From Kumtagia ephedrae (GTDB taxonomy: Bacteria > Pseudomonadota > Alphaproteobacteria > Rhizobiales > Rhizobiaceae), in contig NZ_PXYK01000001.1 of the NCBI RefSeq assembly GCF_003012745.1, positions 124,001 through 188,000 on the forward strand: a stretch of 64,000 nt of DNA, given 5' to 3'. Under the pieces are notes generated by a model that worked only from the letters and a program-made list of their open reading frames with translations, had not been told where the DNA came from and did no database searches. The translations under genes were made by a program, and so were the position numbers. Shown here piece by piece: positions 22,785-31,400 of the stretch (position 1 is its first letter; each line of letters starts with the position of its first letter).

Positions 22785-23557
22785 CGATCGTCCTCATACA
22801 GCGCCTCGGCCAGAAACGCATCCGGGTCACCGCAGAATTCGCGCATCATACGGAAGTGATCGGTCTGGCGGAAATCGGCCTCGTCGAGACCGAAGCGGTT
22901 GATCCTGAGCAGGCGCGCGCCGGGGCAGGCCATCAGCAGCGGCGAATGCGTCGCCATGACGACCTGGGCGAAGCCGGTCCCATCCATCCTTCGCAGCAGC
23001 TTCAAGAGCTCGATCTGGCGCGACGGCGACAGCGCGCTCTCCGGCTCGTCGAGGATGTAGAGACCCTGGCGCGACAGGCGTTCCTCGAAGAAGCGCATGA
23101 AACCCTCGCCATGCGACCATGACAGATAGTCGGGCGGCGGGCCGCCCAACGGCTCCTGCGCAACCCGGTCGAGGTAGCGCGCCACCGCGTAGAAGGATTC
23201 GGCGCGAAAAAACCAGCCGGCCGTCACCTTCGGCAGCCAATGGGCGCGCAGCGCATCCGCCAGCGCCGTGCCGCTGCGGTCGATGGCGTGCGAATGATCG
23301 ACGGGCATGTAACCCTTGCCGCCACCCGCCTCGTCATAGCCGGCGAGCGCGCCGATCGCCTCGAGCAGCGTCGATTTCCCGGTGCCGTTCTCGCCGACGA
23401 TGATAGTGATGGGGGTGGTGAACTCCAGTTCGAAGCCGTCGCGGAAGATCGGCAGGTCGAACGGGTAGCGTTCCCTGTCGCCGATCCGCTCCGGCTCCAG
23501 CAGGATGCGTTTGAGGTAAGGTGCCTTCAGCCGCGTCAGTTGCTTGCGGTAGGCCAT
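22781..23557 (-). CDS. AAA family ATPase (ABC/AAA_21-like)
   Basis: A 258-residue soluble ATPase. Walker A is IIVGENGTGKSTLLEAIG near residues 52-68; the later segment LYILDEPESALSPSRQIELL combines ABC signature-like helix and Walker B with the catalytic Glu, and VVMATHSPLLMACPGARLL holds the switch His. It has no membrane segments and no nuclease (TOPRIM) domain, so it is unlike OLD proteins. ATG 23557 gives MAYRKQLTRLKAPYLKRI, the family N-terminus. It is the third gene of a tight leftward set (enoyl-CoA hydratase, VOC, ATPase, CoA-binding). Role unknown. Confidence 0.85.
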   Translation of the reverse strand: MAYRKQLTRLKAPYLKRILLEPERIGDRERYPFDLPIFRDGFELEFTTPITIIVGENGTGKSTLLEAIGALAGYDEAGGGKGYMPVDHSHAIDRSGTALADALRAHWLPKVTAGWFFRAESFYAVARYLDRVAQEPLGGPPPDYLSWSHGEGFMRFFEERLSRQGLYILDEPESALSPSRQIELLKLLRRMDGTGFAQVVMATHSPLLMACPGARLLRINRFGLDEADFRQTDHFRMMREFCGDPDAFLAEALYEDDR

Positions 23558-23574
23558 GCGACCGGCGCGCTCCG

Positions 23575-23994
23575 TTATTGCGGCAGCGAGATGCGCCCAT
23601 CGGCGTCGATCGGGAAGTCGGGATTGTGCGCGACTTCCCACAGATTGCCCTCCGGATCGGCGAAGTAGCCGTACCAGCCGCCCCAGAAGGCGCGGCCGGC
23701 CGGCTTGACGATTTTGCCGCCGGCCTTCTCGGCCTCGGCAAGCACCGCATCCACCTCCGCGTCGGAGCGCGTGTTGTAGGCGAGATAGACTTTTGGGACG
23801 CCGCTGCCGAAGTGGATGCCCGCGTCATCTTCGGCACTGGTCCGTGGGAACAGCCCGAGGATCGCTCCACCCATCTGGAAGAACGCGACGCCGTCCTGGA
23901 TGCGATGCCGCGTCAGCCCCATCGCCTCGTAGAAGGCGGCCTCGCGGTCGAGATCCTCGACGGCGATGGTGATGATCGAGATGCGGGGTTCCAT
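23575..23994 (-). CDS. VOC-family (glyoxalase/bleomycin-resistance-like) protein
   Basis: 139 residues forming one vicinal-oxygen-chelate domain. The beta-strand opening ISIITIAVEDLDREAAFYEA and the later WGGWYGYFADPEGNLWEVAHNP, with a metal-type Glu in NLWEV, are typical. The first His ligand is replaced (TIAVED), so metal binding may be incomplete. The start ATG is 1 bp after the stop of the enoyl-CoA hydratase gene, so it is cotranscribed and probably coupled. Substrate unknown. Confidence 0.85.
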   Translation of the reverse strand: MEPRISIITIAVEDLDREAAFYEAMGLTRHRIQDGVAFFQMGGAILGLFPRTSAEDDAGIHFGSGVPKVYLAYNTRSDAEVDAVLAEAEKAGGKIVKPAGRAFWGGWYGYFADPEGNLWEVAHNPDFPIDADGRISLPQ

Positions 23995-23995
23995 C

Positions 23996-24817
23996 CTACT
24001 CCCCCGTCCATTTCGGCTCGCGCTTGCCGATGAAGGCGCCGATGCCCTCCTCGGCGTCGCGCGCCATCATGTTCTCCACCATGACGCGGGCCGTGTGGTC
24101 ATAGGCTTCGGCCAGGCCCATCTCGGCCTGCTGGTAAAACGCCTCCTTGCCGATTTTCAGCGTCAAAGGCGATTTGGAAGCAATGGTTTGCGCGTATTTG
24201 GTCACAACCTGAGTCAGGTATTCACGCGGCACCACCCGGTTGACCAGGCCGAACTCCCTTGCGGTCGCCGCATCGATCGTCTCGCCGGTCAGAAGCATCT
24301 CCATCGCCTGCTTGCGCGACACGTTGCGCGACAGCGCCACCATGGGGGTGGAGCAGAACAGGCCGATGTTGACGCCCGGCGTGGCGAAGGTCGCATGGTC
24401 GGTGGCGATCGCCAGGTCGCAGGAAGCGACGAGCTGGCAGCCGGCGGCGGTGGCGACGCCGTCGACCTCGGCGATCACCGGCTTGGGGCAGCGCACGATC
24501 GACTGCATCAGCGTCGCGCAGGCGGCCATGGTTTTTTCGAAGAACGCCCTGCCCCGGTCCGGATCGGTGCGGTGCGCCGTCATCTCCTTGAGGTCGTGGC
24601 CGGCGCAAAACACCTTTCCGCCCGCCGCGATCACCACCACGCGGACCGAAGCGTCGTCGCGGACCCGGTCGATCCCGGCCTGCAGCGCCGCCATCAGGGC
24701 GATCGACAGGGCGTTGGCCGGCGGGTTGGAAAGCGTCAGCCGCAGGATGCCCTGCTCCAGATGCACGGCCACCGGGCCTTCTGCCACGGTCTGCCGGATG
24801 GCGACGATCTCGGCCAT
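23996..24817 (-). CDS. Enoyl-CoA hydratase/isomerase family protein
   Basis: A 273-residue crotonase-fold enzyme. Visible are LTLSNPPANALSIALMAALQ, the oxyanion-hole loop KVFCAGHDLKEM, and VDGVATAAGCQLVASCDLAIATDHATF. The usual first catalytic Glu position is occupied within AAGCQL (Gln), as in the ECHDC3-like group, so the chemistry may not be simple hydration. ATG 24817 gives MAEIVAIRQ; the longer frame to 24979 runs into the divergent thioesterase promoter and is rejected. First gene of the leftward four-gene set. Confidence 0.88.
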   Translation of the reverse strand: MAEIVAIRQTVAEGPVAVHLEQGILRLTLSNPPANALSIALMAALQAGIDRVRDDASVRVVVIAAGGKVFCAGHDLKEMTAHRTDPDRGRAFFEKTMAACATLMQSIVRCPKPVIAEVDGVATAAGCQLVASCDLAIATDHATFATPGVNIGLFCSTPMVALSRNVSRKQAMEMLLTGETIDAATAREFGLVNRVVPREYLTQVVTKYAQTIASKSPLTLKIGKEAFYQQAEMGLAEAYDHTARVMVENMMARDAEEGIGAFIGKREPKWTGE

Positions 24818-24956
24818 GCGCTTTCCACTCCTCGGCGAACAACCTGCCTCAGCCATCAGATAGCATGTGGCGGGTTGAATGACAGGGGTGGACGGTGTTT
24901 TCTGGCGGCGCCGCGGCCAAACGGCAGATGCGGAAACGTCGGACGAGGGAGGAAAA

Positions 24957-25397
24957 ATGCCGGCCCAGGACGATCTCAAGCCGGTGATGACGACGGAGGA
25001 CGTGAACGCCCTTCTCGCCTCGGCCTATCCGCAGCTCAACCGGGACTACCGCTTCTACGAGGCGGTCGAGGTCTTTCCGGGCGGCTGCACGGTCCGACTC
25101 AATGCCGACGAGCGGCATCTGCGGCCGGGCAACACGGTGTCGGGACCGTCGCTGTTCACGCTGGCCGACATAGGCGGCTATGTCTGCGTGCTGTCGCATG
25201 CCGGACCGGACGCCCTGTCGGTGACGACCAGCCTCAATATCAACTTCATGCGCAAGGCGCCGGCCGGTCCGGTCGACGGCCACTGCCGCATCCTGAAGCT
25301 GGGAAAAAGCCTTATGGTGTTCGACATCGACATCGTCGCCGGCGGCCAGACGGTGGCTCATGCGACGGGAACGTACTCGATTCCGCCGAAGCGGTGA
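24957..25397 (+). CDS. PaaI-family hotdog thioesterase
   Basis: A 146-residue acyl-CoA thioesterase of the hotdog fold. RPGNTVSGPSLFTLADIGGY carries the family Asp on the long helix, and SLNINFMRKAPAGPVDGHCRIL the dimer strand region. It starts MPAQDDLKPVM at ATG 24957, after a strong GGGAGGAAAAA ribosome site; the longer frame from 24879 is not used. It is divergent from the enoyl-CoA hydratase, which suggests a shared link to acyl-CoA metabolism, but the substrate is unknown. Confidence 0.9.
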   Translation: MPAQDDLKPVMTTEDVNALLASAYPQLNRDYRFYEAVEVFPGGCTVRLNADERHLRPGNTVSGPSLFTLADIGGYVCVLSHAGPDALSVTTSLNINFMRKAPAGPVDGHCRILKLGKSLMVFDIDIVAGGQTVAHATGTYSIPPKR

Positions 25398-25453
25398 CTT
25401 TTCTGGTAAGGTCCGTTCCGGACGACAGGCCGACGCTATCGCGAAAACCCGAC

Positions 25454-25969
25454 ATGCTCACGCCCCTCTTCTCCCCCGGCTGCGATCTCGTCGGCTGGAT
25501 GCAGCCGCGGAAATTCCTGTTCGATGCCGAGATGAGCTATGCCGCCTTCATCGCCGGCGGCCATGCCTGGTCGGCGCGCTCCGGCCGCTGGATCGGCCCG
25601 GTGATCGGGGCGCATGTCTTCGACGTCGACGGCAGGCCCGTCGCCTGGAACCCGGCCGAGCCGCTGCGCGGGTTCGGCCGTCCGCTCCGGCCCGTCAACG
25701 TTGTGCGTGCCGTCAGCCCGGTGCGGCCGCCGAAGCCGGTGGCGCCGCCACGGCCGCTGACACCCCCCGTCCTGGCAGGCGGCTGGTCGCCTTTGTCCTT
25801 CGCCGAATGGCTCGTCTCCAGCGACCCGAAGCCGATGGAGAGCGCCGAACTGGTCGCAGCCATCGAGGCAAGCGGCGAGCAAGCCGCCAGGGATGTCGTC
25901 GAGGCGGTCGAGCCTGGCGGCGGCGCTTCCAGCGGCAACCGCTTACCCGAAGGCGGCGCGGTAAAATAA
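25454..25969 (+). CDS. Hypothetical protein with aromatic beta-rich N-terminal half
   Basis: A 171-residue protein of uncertain family. Residues 1-85 contain short repeated beta units rich in Trp and Gly: FLFDAEMSYAAFIAGGHAWSA, GRWIGPVIGAHVFDVDGRPVAW. This resembles the 4-fold beta flower type of small domain, a tentative match. The middle is Pro-rich (RPPKPVAPPRPLTPP), and the C-terminal 60 residues are acidic and helical. No signal peptide and no membrane segment. The ATG lies 57 bp after the thioesterase stop, so cotranscription is likely. The gene precedes the rplM promoter. Confidence 0.65.
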   Translation: MLTPLFSPGCDLVGWMQPRKFLFDAEMSYAAFIAGGHAWSARSGRWIGPVIGAHVFDVDGRPVAWNPAEPLRGFGRPLRPVNVVRAVSPVRPPKPVAPPRPLTPPVLAGGWSPLSFAEWLVSSDPKPMESAELVAAIEASGEQAARDVVEAVEPGGGASSGNRLPEGGAVK

Positions 25970-26031
25970 TACCATATGCCCATCGCTCTGATTTCCTTGG
26001 CTATTTCCCGCCATTGCCGGCATCGCATCGC

Positions 26032-26060
26032 TTGACGGCGCGATGTCCCTCGCCTATAGA
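26032..26060 (+). promoter_or_regulatory. Sigma-70-type promoter of rplM-rpsI
   Basis: TTGACG (26032-26037), 17-bp spacer, TATAGA (26055-26060). The start of transcription is expected near 26067, about 100 bp upstream of rplM, in front of two tandem hairpins. Confidence 0.75.
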
Positions 26061-26074
26061 CCACGGCGAAAGCA

Positions 26075-26118
26075 GCGGCCTTGCGGCCGCCGTTTCATTT
26101 TTGGCGGCAAGCCGCCAA
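26075..26118 (+). promoter_or_regulatory. Tandem hairpins in the rplM leader
   Basis: GCGGCC-ttgc-GGCCGC (26075-26090) and TTGGCGG-caag-CCGCCAA (26101-26118) lie 53-96 bp upstream of the rplM ATG, in the predicted leader. A ribosomal-protein autoregulation element is possible; known L13 leader classes are from other phyla, so this is inference. Confidence 0.45.
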
Positions 26119-26170
26119 AGCAAGCAACAAGAAACGCCTTCTCCGGAAGGTCCCAACGAAAGCAGACACA

Positions 26171-26635
26171 ATGAAAACCTTTTCGCAGAAGCCCGCGGAA
26201 GTGGTGAAGAAGTGGGTGCTGATCGACGCCGAGGGTCTCGTCGTCGGCCGTCTCGCCTCCATCGTCGCCAACCGCCTGCGCGGCAAGCACAAGCCGACCT
26301 TCACCCCGCATGTCGATGACGGCGACAACGTCATCATCATCAATGCCGACAAGGTCGCGCTCACCGGCAAGAAATACACCGACAAGGTCTATTACTGGCA
26401 CACCGGCCATCCCGGCGGCGTCAAGGAGCGCACCGCGCGCCAGCTCCTGGAAGGCCGCTTCCCCGAGCGCGTGCTGGAAAAGGCCGTCGAGCGCATGATC
26501 CCGCGCGGCCCGCTCGGCCGTCGCCAGATGAAGAACCTCCGCGTCTATGGTGGCGCCGAGCATCCGCACGCAGCCCAGCAGCCCGAGACGCTCGACGTCG
26601 GCGCGCTGAACAGCAAGAACAAGAAGGTTTCCTGA
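26171..26635 (+). CDS. rplM: 50S ribosomal protein L13
   Basis: 154-residue large-subunit protein, an early assembly component. It starts [20 protein letters not shown], with [21 protein letters not shown] and the signature [24 protein letters not shown] 26171 is fixed by family alignment; the upstream frame is leader. It is followed 2 bp later by rpsI in the usual rplM-rpsI operon. Confidence 0.97.
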   Translation: MKTFSQKPAEVVKKWVLIDAEGLVVGRLASIVANRLRGKHKPTFTPHVDDGDNVIIINADKVALTGKKYTDKVYYWHTGHPGGVKERTARQLLEGRFPERVLEKAVERMIPRGPLGRRQMKNLRVYGGAEHPHAAQQPETLDVGALNSKNKKVS

Positions 26636-26637
26636 TC

Positions 26638-27114
26638 ATGGCTGAGCTCAACTCGCTCGCAGACCTCGGCACGGTGGCAGCAACGCCGCAGCCCGCCGCT
26701 CCGGTGCACGTCCAGAAGCTGGACAAGCAGGGCCGCGCCTATGCCACCGGCAAGCGCAAGGACGCGATCGCCCGCGTCTGGGTGAAGCCCGGCTCCGGCA
26801 AGATCACCGTCAACGACAAGGAATTCGGCGCCTATTTCGCGCGGCCCGTGCTGCAGATGATCCTGCAGCAGCCGATCGTCGCCACCAATCGTGCCGGCCA
26901 GTTCGATGTCATCGCCACCGTTTCCGGCGGCGGCCTGTCGGGCCAGGCGGGCGCGGTGCGCCACGGCATCTCCAAGGCGCTGACCTATTACGAGCCGGGC
27001 CTGCGCCCCGTGCTCAAGAAGGGCGGCTTCCTCACCCGCGACAGCCGCGTGGTCGAGCGCAAGAAGTACGGCAAGGCGAAGGCCCGCCGCAGCTTCCAGT
27101 TCTCGAAGCGCTGA
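26638..27114 (+). CDS. rpsI: 30S ribosomal protein S9
   Basis: 158-residue small-subunit protein whose C-terminal tail reaches the P-site. After an alphaproteobacterial N-terminal extension of about 30 residues come [39 protein letters not shown] and the C-terminal [15 protein letters not shown]. The start is 2 bp after the rplM stop codon. A strong terminator follows, so the operon ends here; speB and argC, near neighbours in Sinorhizobium, lie 13 kb away. Confidence 0.97.
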   Translation: MAELNSLADLGTVAATPQPAAPVHVQKLDKQGRAYATGKRKDAIARVWVKPGSGKITVNDKEFGAYFARPVLQMILQQPIVATNRAGQFDVIATVSGGGLSGQAGAVRHGISKALTYYEPGLRPVLKKGGFLTRDSRVVERKKYGKAKARRSFQFSKR

Positions 27115-27149
27115 TTTTTTCGTACAAACGCACGCCGTTTCGGCTGCGC

Positions 27150-27177
27150 AAAAAGCCCCGGTTCGCCGGGGCTTTTT
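27150..27177 (+). terminator. Rho-independent terminator of rplM-rpsI
   Basis: Perfect 12-bp stem AAAAAGCCCCGG/CCGGGGCTTTTT with a TTCG tetraloop, 35 bp after the rpsI stop. Confidence 0.95.
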
Positions 27178-27270
27178 GTTGGAAACGCGTGCTGGAAGAC
27201 ACGATTACGGCGACATTTGCTGTAAATGGAAGGCAATTTCCCGCTTTCGCCGCCGATTCACGGAGCTCCG

Positions 27271-28356
27271 ATGACCACTTCTGCGACCAGACTGCGCATC
27301 GCCGTGCTGTTCGGCGGCCGTTCCGCCGAGCATGACGTCTCGGTGCTTTCGGCAACCAATGTCATGGGCGCACTGGATCCCGGAAAATACGATCCGGTGC
27401 CGATCTTCGTCACTCGCGACGGGCGATGGCTGCTGAGCAGCCTCGAGGACGGCTCGCTTGCGCAACCTTCGACCGGAACCGATATCTGCCTGGTGCCGGG
27501 CGGCCGCGGACGTGCGCTGGCGATCCCGGCCGACGGAGCGCCTTACGAATTGCCCGAGATCGACATCCTGTTCCCCGTGTTGCACGGCCTGCATGGCGAG
27601 GACGGCGCCGTGCAGGGCCTGGCCGAGGTGGCGATGGTGCCCCTGGCCGGCTGCGGCATACTCGGCTCGGCGACAGCGCTCGACAAGGACATCGCCAAGC
27701 GGCTGCTGAACGAGGCCGGCCTGCCCTCCGCACGGTCGGTCACCATCGGCCGGGGCGCCGCGCCGGCCTTCGCGGAGCTGGAGCGCGCGCTCGGGCTGCC
27801 GCTGTTCGTGAAGCCGGCGCGGCAGGGCTCTTCCGTCGGCGTCAGCAAGGTCTCGACCGAAGCGGAGTACGAGGCAGCACTTGCCGAGGGTTTTCGGCAC
27901 GACCGCAAGCTTCTGGCCGAAGAGTTCATCCGCGGCCGCGAGATCGAATGCAGCGTGCTGGAGGATCCGCAAGGCGGCCTGTTCGTCTCGCGTCCCGGCG
28001 AGATCGTGCCGGCGGAAAGCCACGGCTTCTACAGCTACGACGCCAAATATATCGACGAGAACGGCGCGGCCCTCAAGGTGCCGGCCGAACTGCCGGAAGA
28101 CGTCGAAAGCGAGATCCGCGCCACCGCTGCACAGGCATTCCGGGCGGTCGGCTGCGACGGCATGGCACGCGTCGACTTCTTCCTGACGCCCGACATGCGC
28201 TTCCTCATCAACGAACTCAACACCATCCCCGGCTTCACCGACATCAGCATGTATGCCAAGGCGATGGCGGCGAGCGGCATTGGCTATTGCGAGGTCATCG
28301 ACCGGCTGGTCGCTCACGGGCTGGCGCGCGCCGAGCGGTCGGAACGGGTGGGCTAA
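27271..28356 (+). CDS. ddl: D-alanine--D-alanine ligase
   Basis: ATP-grasp enzyme making D-Ala-D-Ala for peptidoglycan, 361 residues. Family marks are AVLFGGRSAEHDVSVLSATNV at the N-terminus, DILFPVLHGLHGEDGAVQGL, PLFVKPARQGSSVGVSKV (ATP-grasp), and FLINELNTIPGFTDISMYAK with the Mg2+ ligands. The length and the DdlA-like insert favour the stand-alone DdlA type; the dcw-cluster ddlB is not in this window, so this may be a second copy. ATG 27271 with GGAG upstream gives MTTSATRLRIAV. It sits after the rpsI terminator, at the left end of the accessory stretch. Confidence 0.93.
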   Translation: MTTSATRLRIAVLFGGRSAEHDVSVLSATNVMGALDPGKYDPVPIFVTRDGRWLLSSLEDGSLAQPSTGTDICLVPGGRGRALAIPADGAPYELPEIDILFPVLHGLHGEDGAVQGLAEVAMVPLAGCGILGSATALDKDIAKRLLNEAGLPSARSVTIGRGAAPAFAELERALGLPLFVKPARQGSSVGVSKVSTEAEYEAALAEGFRHDRKLLAEEFIRGREIECSVLEDPQGGLFVSRPGEIVPAESHGFYSYDAKYIDENGAALKVPAELPEDVESEIRATAAQAFRAVGCDGMARVDFFLTPDMRFLINELNTIPGFTDISMYAKAMAASGIGYCEVIDRLVAHGLARAERSERVG

Positions 28357-28461
28357 CCTGATCAGCCGAAATCTTCACCAGAACCGGCACTTACGTTTAT
28401 CTCTCCATCGACCAGCCGCCGTCGATCCGTCGAGGCGGATCGATCCATGGGGGTATGCGCG

Positions 28462-31400
28462 TCAGACCACCACGAAGTCGGCCGCCGAGAGCGCAAGACC
28501 GGGCGACAGCGCGGCGAACTTCACGGGGGCGAAGGCGCTGGCCGAGCCATCGGCGTCGTAGAACAGCGAGCCGGTGGTCGAGTTGTAGAGGATTCGGTCG
28601 TCGGCGTCCCGGGCTGCGAGCGCGATGTCCTTGAAGGCCGAGGCGTCGAGCGTACCCGGCGTGGTCAGCGCCGTGAAGATGGCGTCGTCGAGATGGATGG
28701 AATCGTCGGCAACGCTGAAGTCGGCTATGCGGTCGACATTGCCGGCTCCCAGCGCGGTGGAGAAGCGGAAGGCGTCGGCGCCGCCCATGCCGAACAGCGT
28801 GTCGATGCCGCCGCCGCCGTCGAGCACGTTGTCGCCATTGTTGCCGCGCACCCACTGGCGGATTTCGTTGCCGGTCAAGTCGATGGCGGAGGTGGCTGTG
28901 AGCGAGGTGGTGGTGAGGTATTCGACGCTGACGCCGACGGCCAGCACGAAATCGACGCCGGCGGCGAGGCGGTCGTGGCCCTCGCCGGCGATCTCGACGA
29001 TGAGGGCGGCGGCGGCATAGACGATGTAGGTGTCGTTGCCGCCATTGCCGATCAGCGTGTCGGGCACGCCGTCGTTGGGGAGCGGCCCGGTGCCGCCGTC
29101 ATGCAGGATGTTGGCGCCGTCGTTGCCGATGATGGTTTGCTGCAGTGCGTTGCCGCGCAGGTTGATGGCGGTTATGCCGGCGGCGTCGGCTGTCTGCAGC
29201 AACTCGACCTCGCCGCCGGCGGCCAGCGCGTAGCTGACCGTGCTCTGCACGGTGTCGGTGCCGCCGCCCGAAAGCTCGATCACCTGGTCGGCGGCGCTGT
29301 CGACCTTGAACAGGTCGTCGCCGGTGCCGCCGTCCATCACGTCGTCTCCCGTCCCGCCGTCGAGGATGTCGTCGAGAATGCCGCCGGACAGACTGTCGGC
29401 GCCGGCCGTGCCGAGCAGCGTGTCGGAACTGTCGAGCCCGCTGACGGTGACGGTGACGGTCGCGGTGTCGCCGTCGGCCAGCTCATAGGTGAAACTGTCG
29501 TCGCGCAGGAGGTTGGAGGCGCCCGAGCCGGAAGCCGGCAGGTCGTCGAAGGCGCCGTTGGGATTGTAGATGAAGGTGCCGTCGGCGTTCAGCGTCAGCA
29601 GCGCGCCGGACGCCAGCGTGATCTGCGTGCCGACATCGAGGGCGACGCCGTTCACCTTGGCCACCGCAAGTGTCGAATCCGGATCGGTGTCGGCGCCGGA
29701 GCCGTTGCTGGAAAACACGTTGCCGGTGGTGATCGCTGTCGCTTCGTCGGTCGCGAAGCTGTCGTCCTGGGCGACGCCGATGTCGTCGACCGCCGTGATG
29801 TCGACAGTGGTGCTGCCGGTGGCGGTCGCCGTGGCGCCGCTGCCCTGGCCGTTGCCCGGGCTGCCGTCGTTGAAGGTGTAGTCGATCACCACGCTGGCCG
29901 GCGGCGTGTCGCTGGTGTTGGTGTAGGTGATATGGCGCAGCACGTCGTCCACCAGCGCGCCGGTGGCGGCGGTGCCGGAACCGGTGAAGGTGACGGTCAG
30001 CGTGCCGCCGCTGACGGCGAAGGTGGCGAAGGTCTGACCGCCGGCCTGCAGGTCGCTGCCGCTGACGGTGAACAGCGCGCCGCCGGTGTCGAAGCCGAAA
30101 TCGTCCTCGCCGCTGGCGCCGCCCTGGCGCGCCAGCACCAGGCTTGCCCCGGCATAGCTGCCATTGCCGCCGTTGAGCGGGTCGAGATCGACGTCGGCAA
30201 TGAGCGCGTCCGTGTCGAGCGACATGGCGGTCTGCTCGTCCGTGGCGACGGTGCCGCCGAGCCCGGTCAGCGCGGGCGCATCGTTCACGGCGTTGACGGT
30301 GATGCCGCGCTGGTCGCCGTCCTGCTCCGACGTTCCGGTCCCGGTGAGGCCGGGATCGGTGCCGCTGCTGCCGTTGTCGTTGGTGGTGACGGTCAGCGTG
30401 TCGGCGCCGTTGAAATTGAGGTTGCCCTTGTAAACCAGTCCATTGAGGGCGGCGAGCGTGGTGTTGATCTGGTTCTGGGTGGCAGTGATGGTGATGGTCG
30501 AACTGTTGTCGCCGCTGACCTGGCCGGCCGTCACGCCGCCGACCACGTCGGTCAGAATGTCGAGCGTGCCGTTGTCGACGTCGAGCGTCACGGTGACGTT
30601 GTGGCTGGCCGGATCGGCGTCGACATCCGCCACCGAAATGCCGGTGATAGACAGTCCTGTGTCCTCGTCGGCCGCGGGGACCACGCCCGGCAGCGTGTTC
30701 ACCGGGGCGTCGTTGACGCCTACCACGGTGACGGTGGTGTCGACCTCCTCGCTCTGGTTGAGGCCGTCGCTAACCGACCAGGCGATGGTGCGCGATCCCT
30801 TGGTGCCGTAATCGGTGGGGTTGTCGCCGCTGGCCTGATAGCGGACGAGCGCGATCGCGGCTTCGTAGTTGTCGAAGGTGCTGGCGCCGCTAAGCACCAT
30901 GGCGCCGGTCGCGGCGTTGTAGCTGTAGGTGATGTCCTGGGCGCCGAAATCCAGCGTGCCGCTGGTCAAGCCGTTGATCGACAGCCGGTCGCCTGCCAGG
31001 AAATTGCCGGAGACGCGGATCACCGCGCCGTTCAGCTGGTTGGTCTGGTCGGCGGTCTCGAAGTCGCTGACGTTGAGCGAGAGGAAGGGCTGCACGGTGG
31101 CGGACAGCCCCGAGCCGGCGCCGGCGGCCTCGGTCGCCGTCGGCGTCGCTTCGCTCGAACTGAGGACGATCGGCGCGCGGTTGAGGACGATATTGCCCGG
31201 CGCCAGTGAATTCACGTTATTGACGCCCTGGAAGAAGGTCAGGCCCGTTCCATTGGTGGCGATCCGCCAGATGCCCTCGTCGCCCGGCGGGTTGGTGGCG
31301 CCCATCTGCTTGCCGGTGAAGTCGGTGAAGTAGAGATGGCCGGTGACGGAATCGACCTCCAGGTCGTCGAGCAGGCCCTGCGGGCCACTGCCGGCGACCT

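Noticed and set aside
22781-23557. AAA ATPase as an anti-phage (OLD/Septu-like) defence gene
   Set aside because: No nuclease, TOPRIM or HNH partner is adjacent, and the gene is embedded in a metabolic-looking operon.
28447-31209. 920-codon open frame on the plus strand opposite the giant RTX gene
   Set aside because: It is a by-product of the GC-rich, repeat-coding RTX sequence on the other strand. Composition is dominated by Val, Gly and Ala with no family features, and the RTX frame has motifs and a ribosome site.
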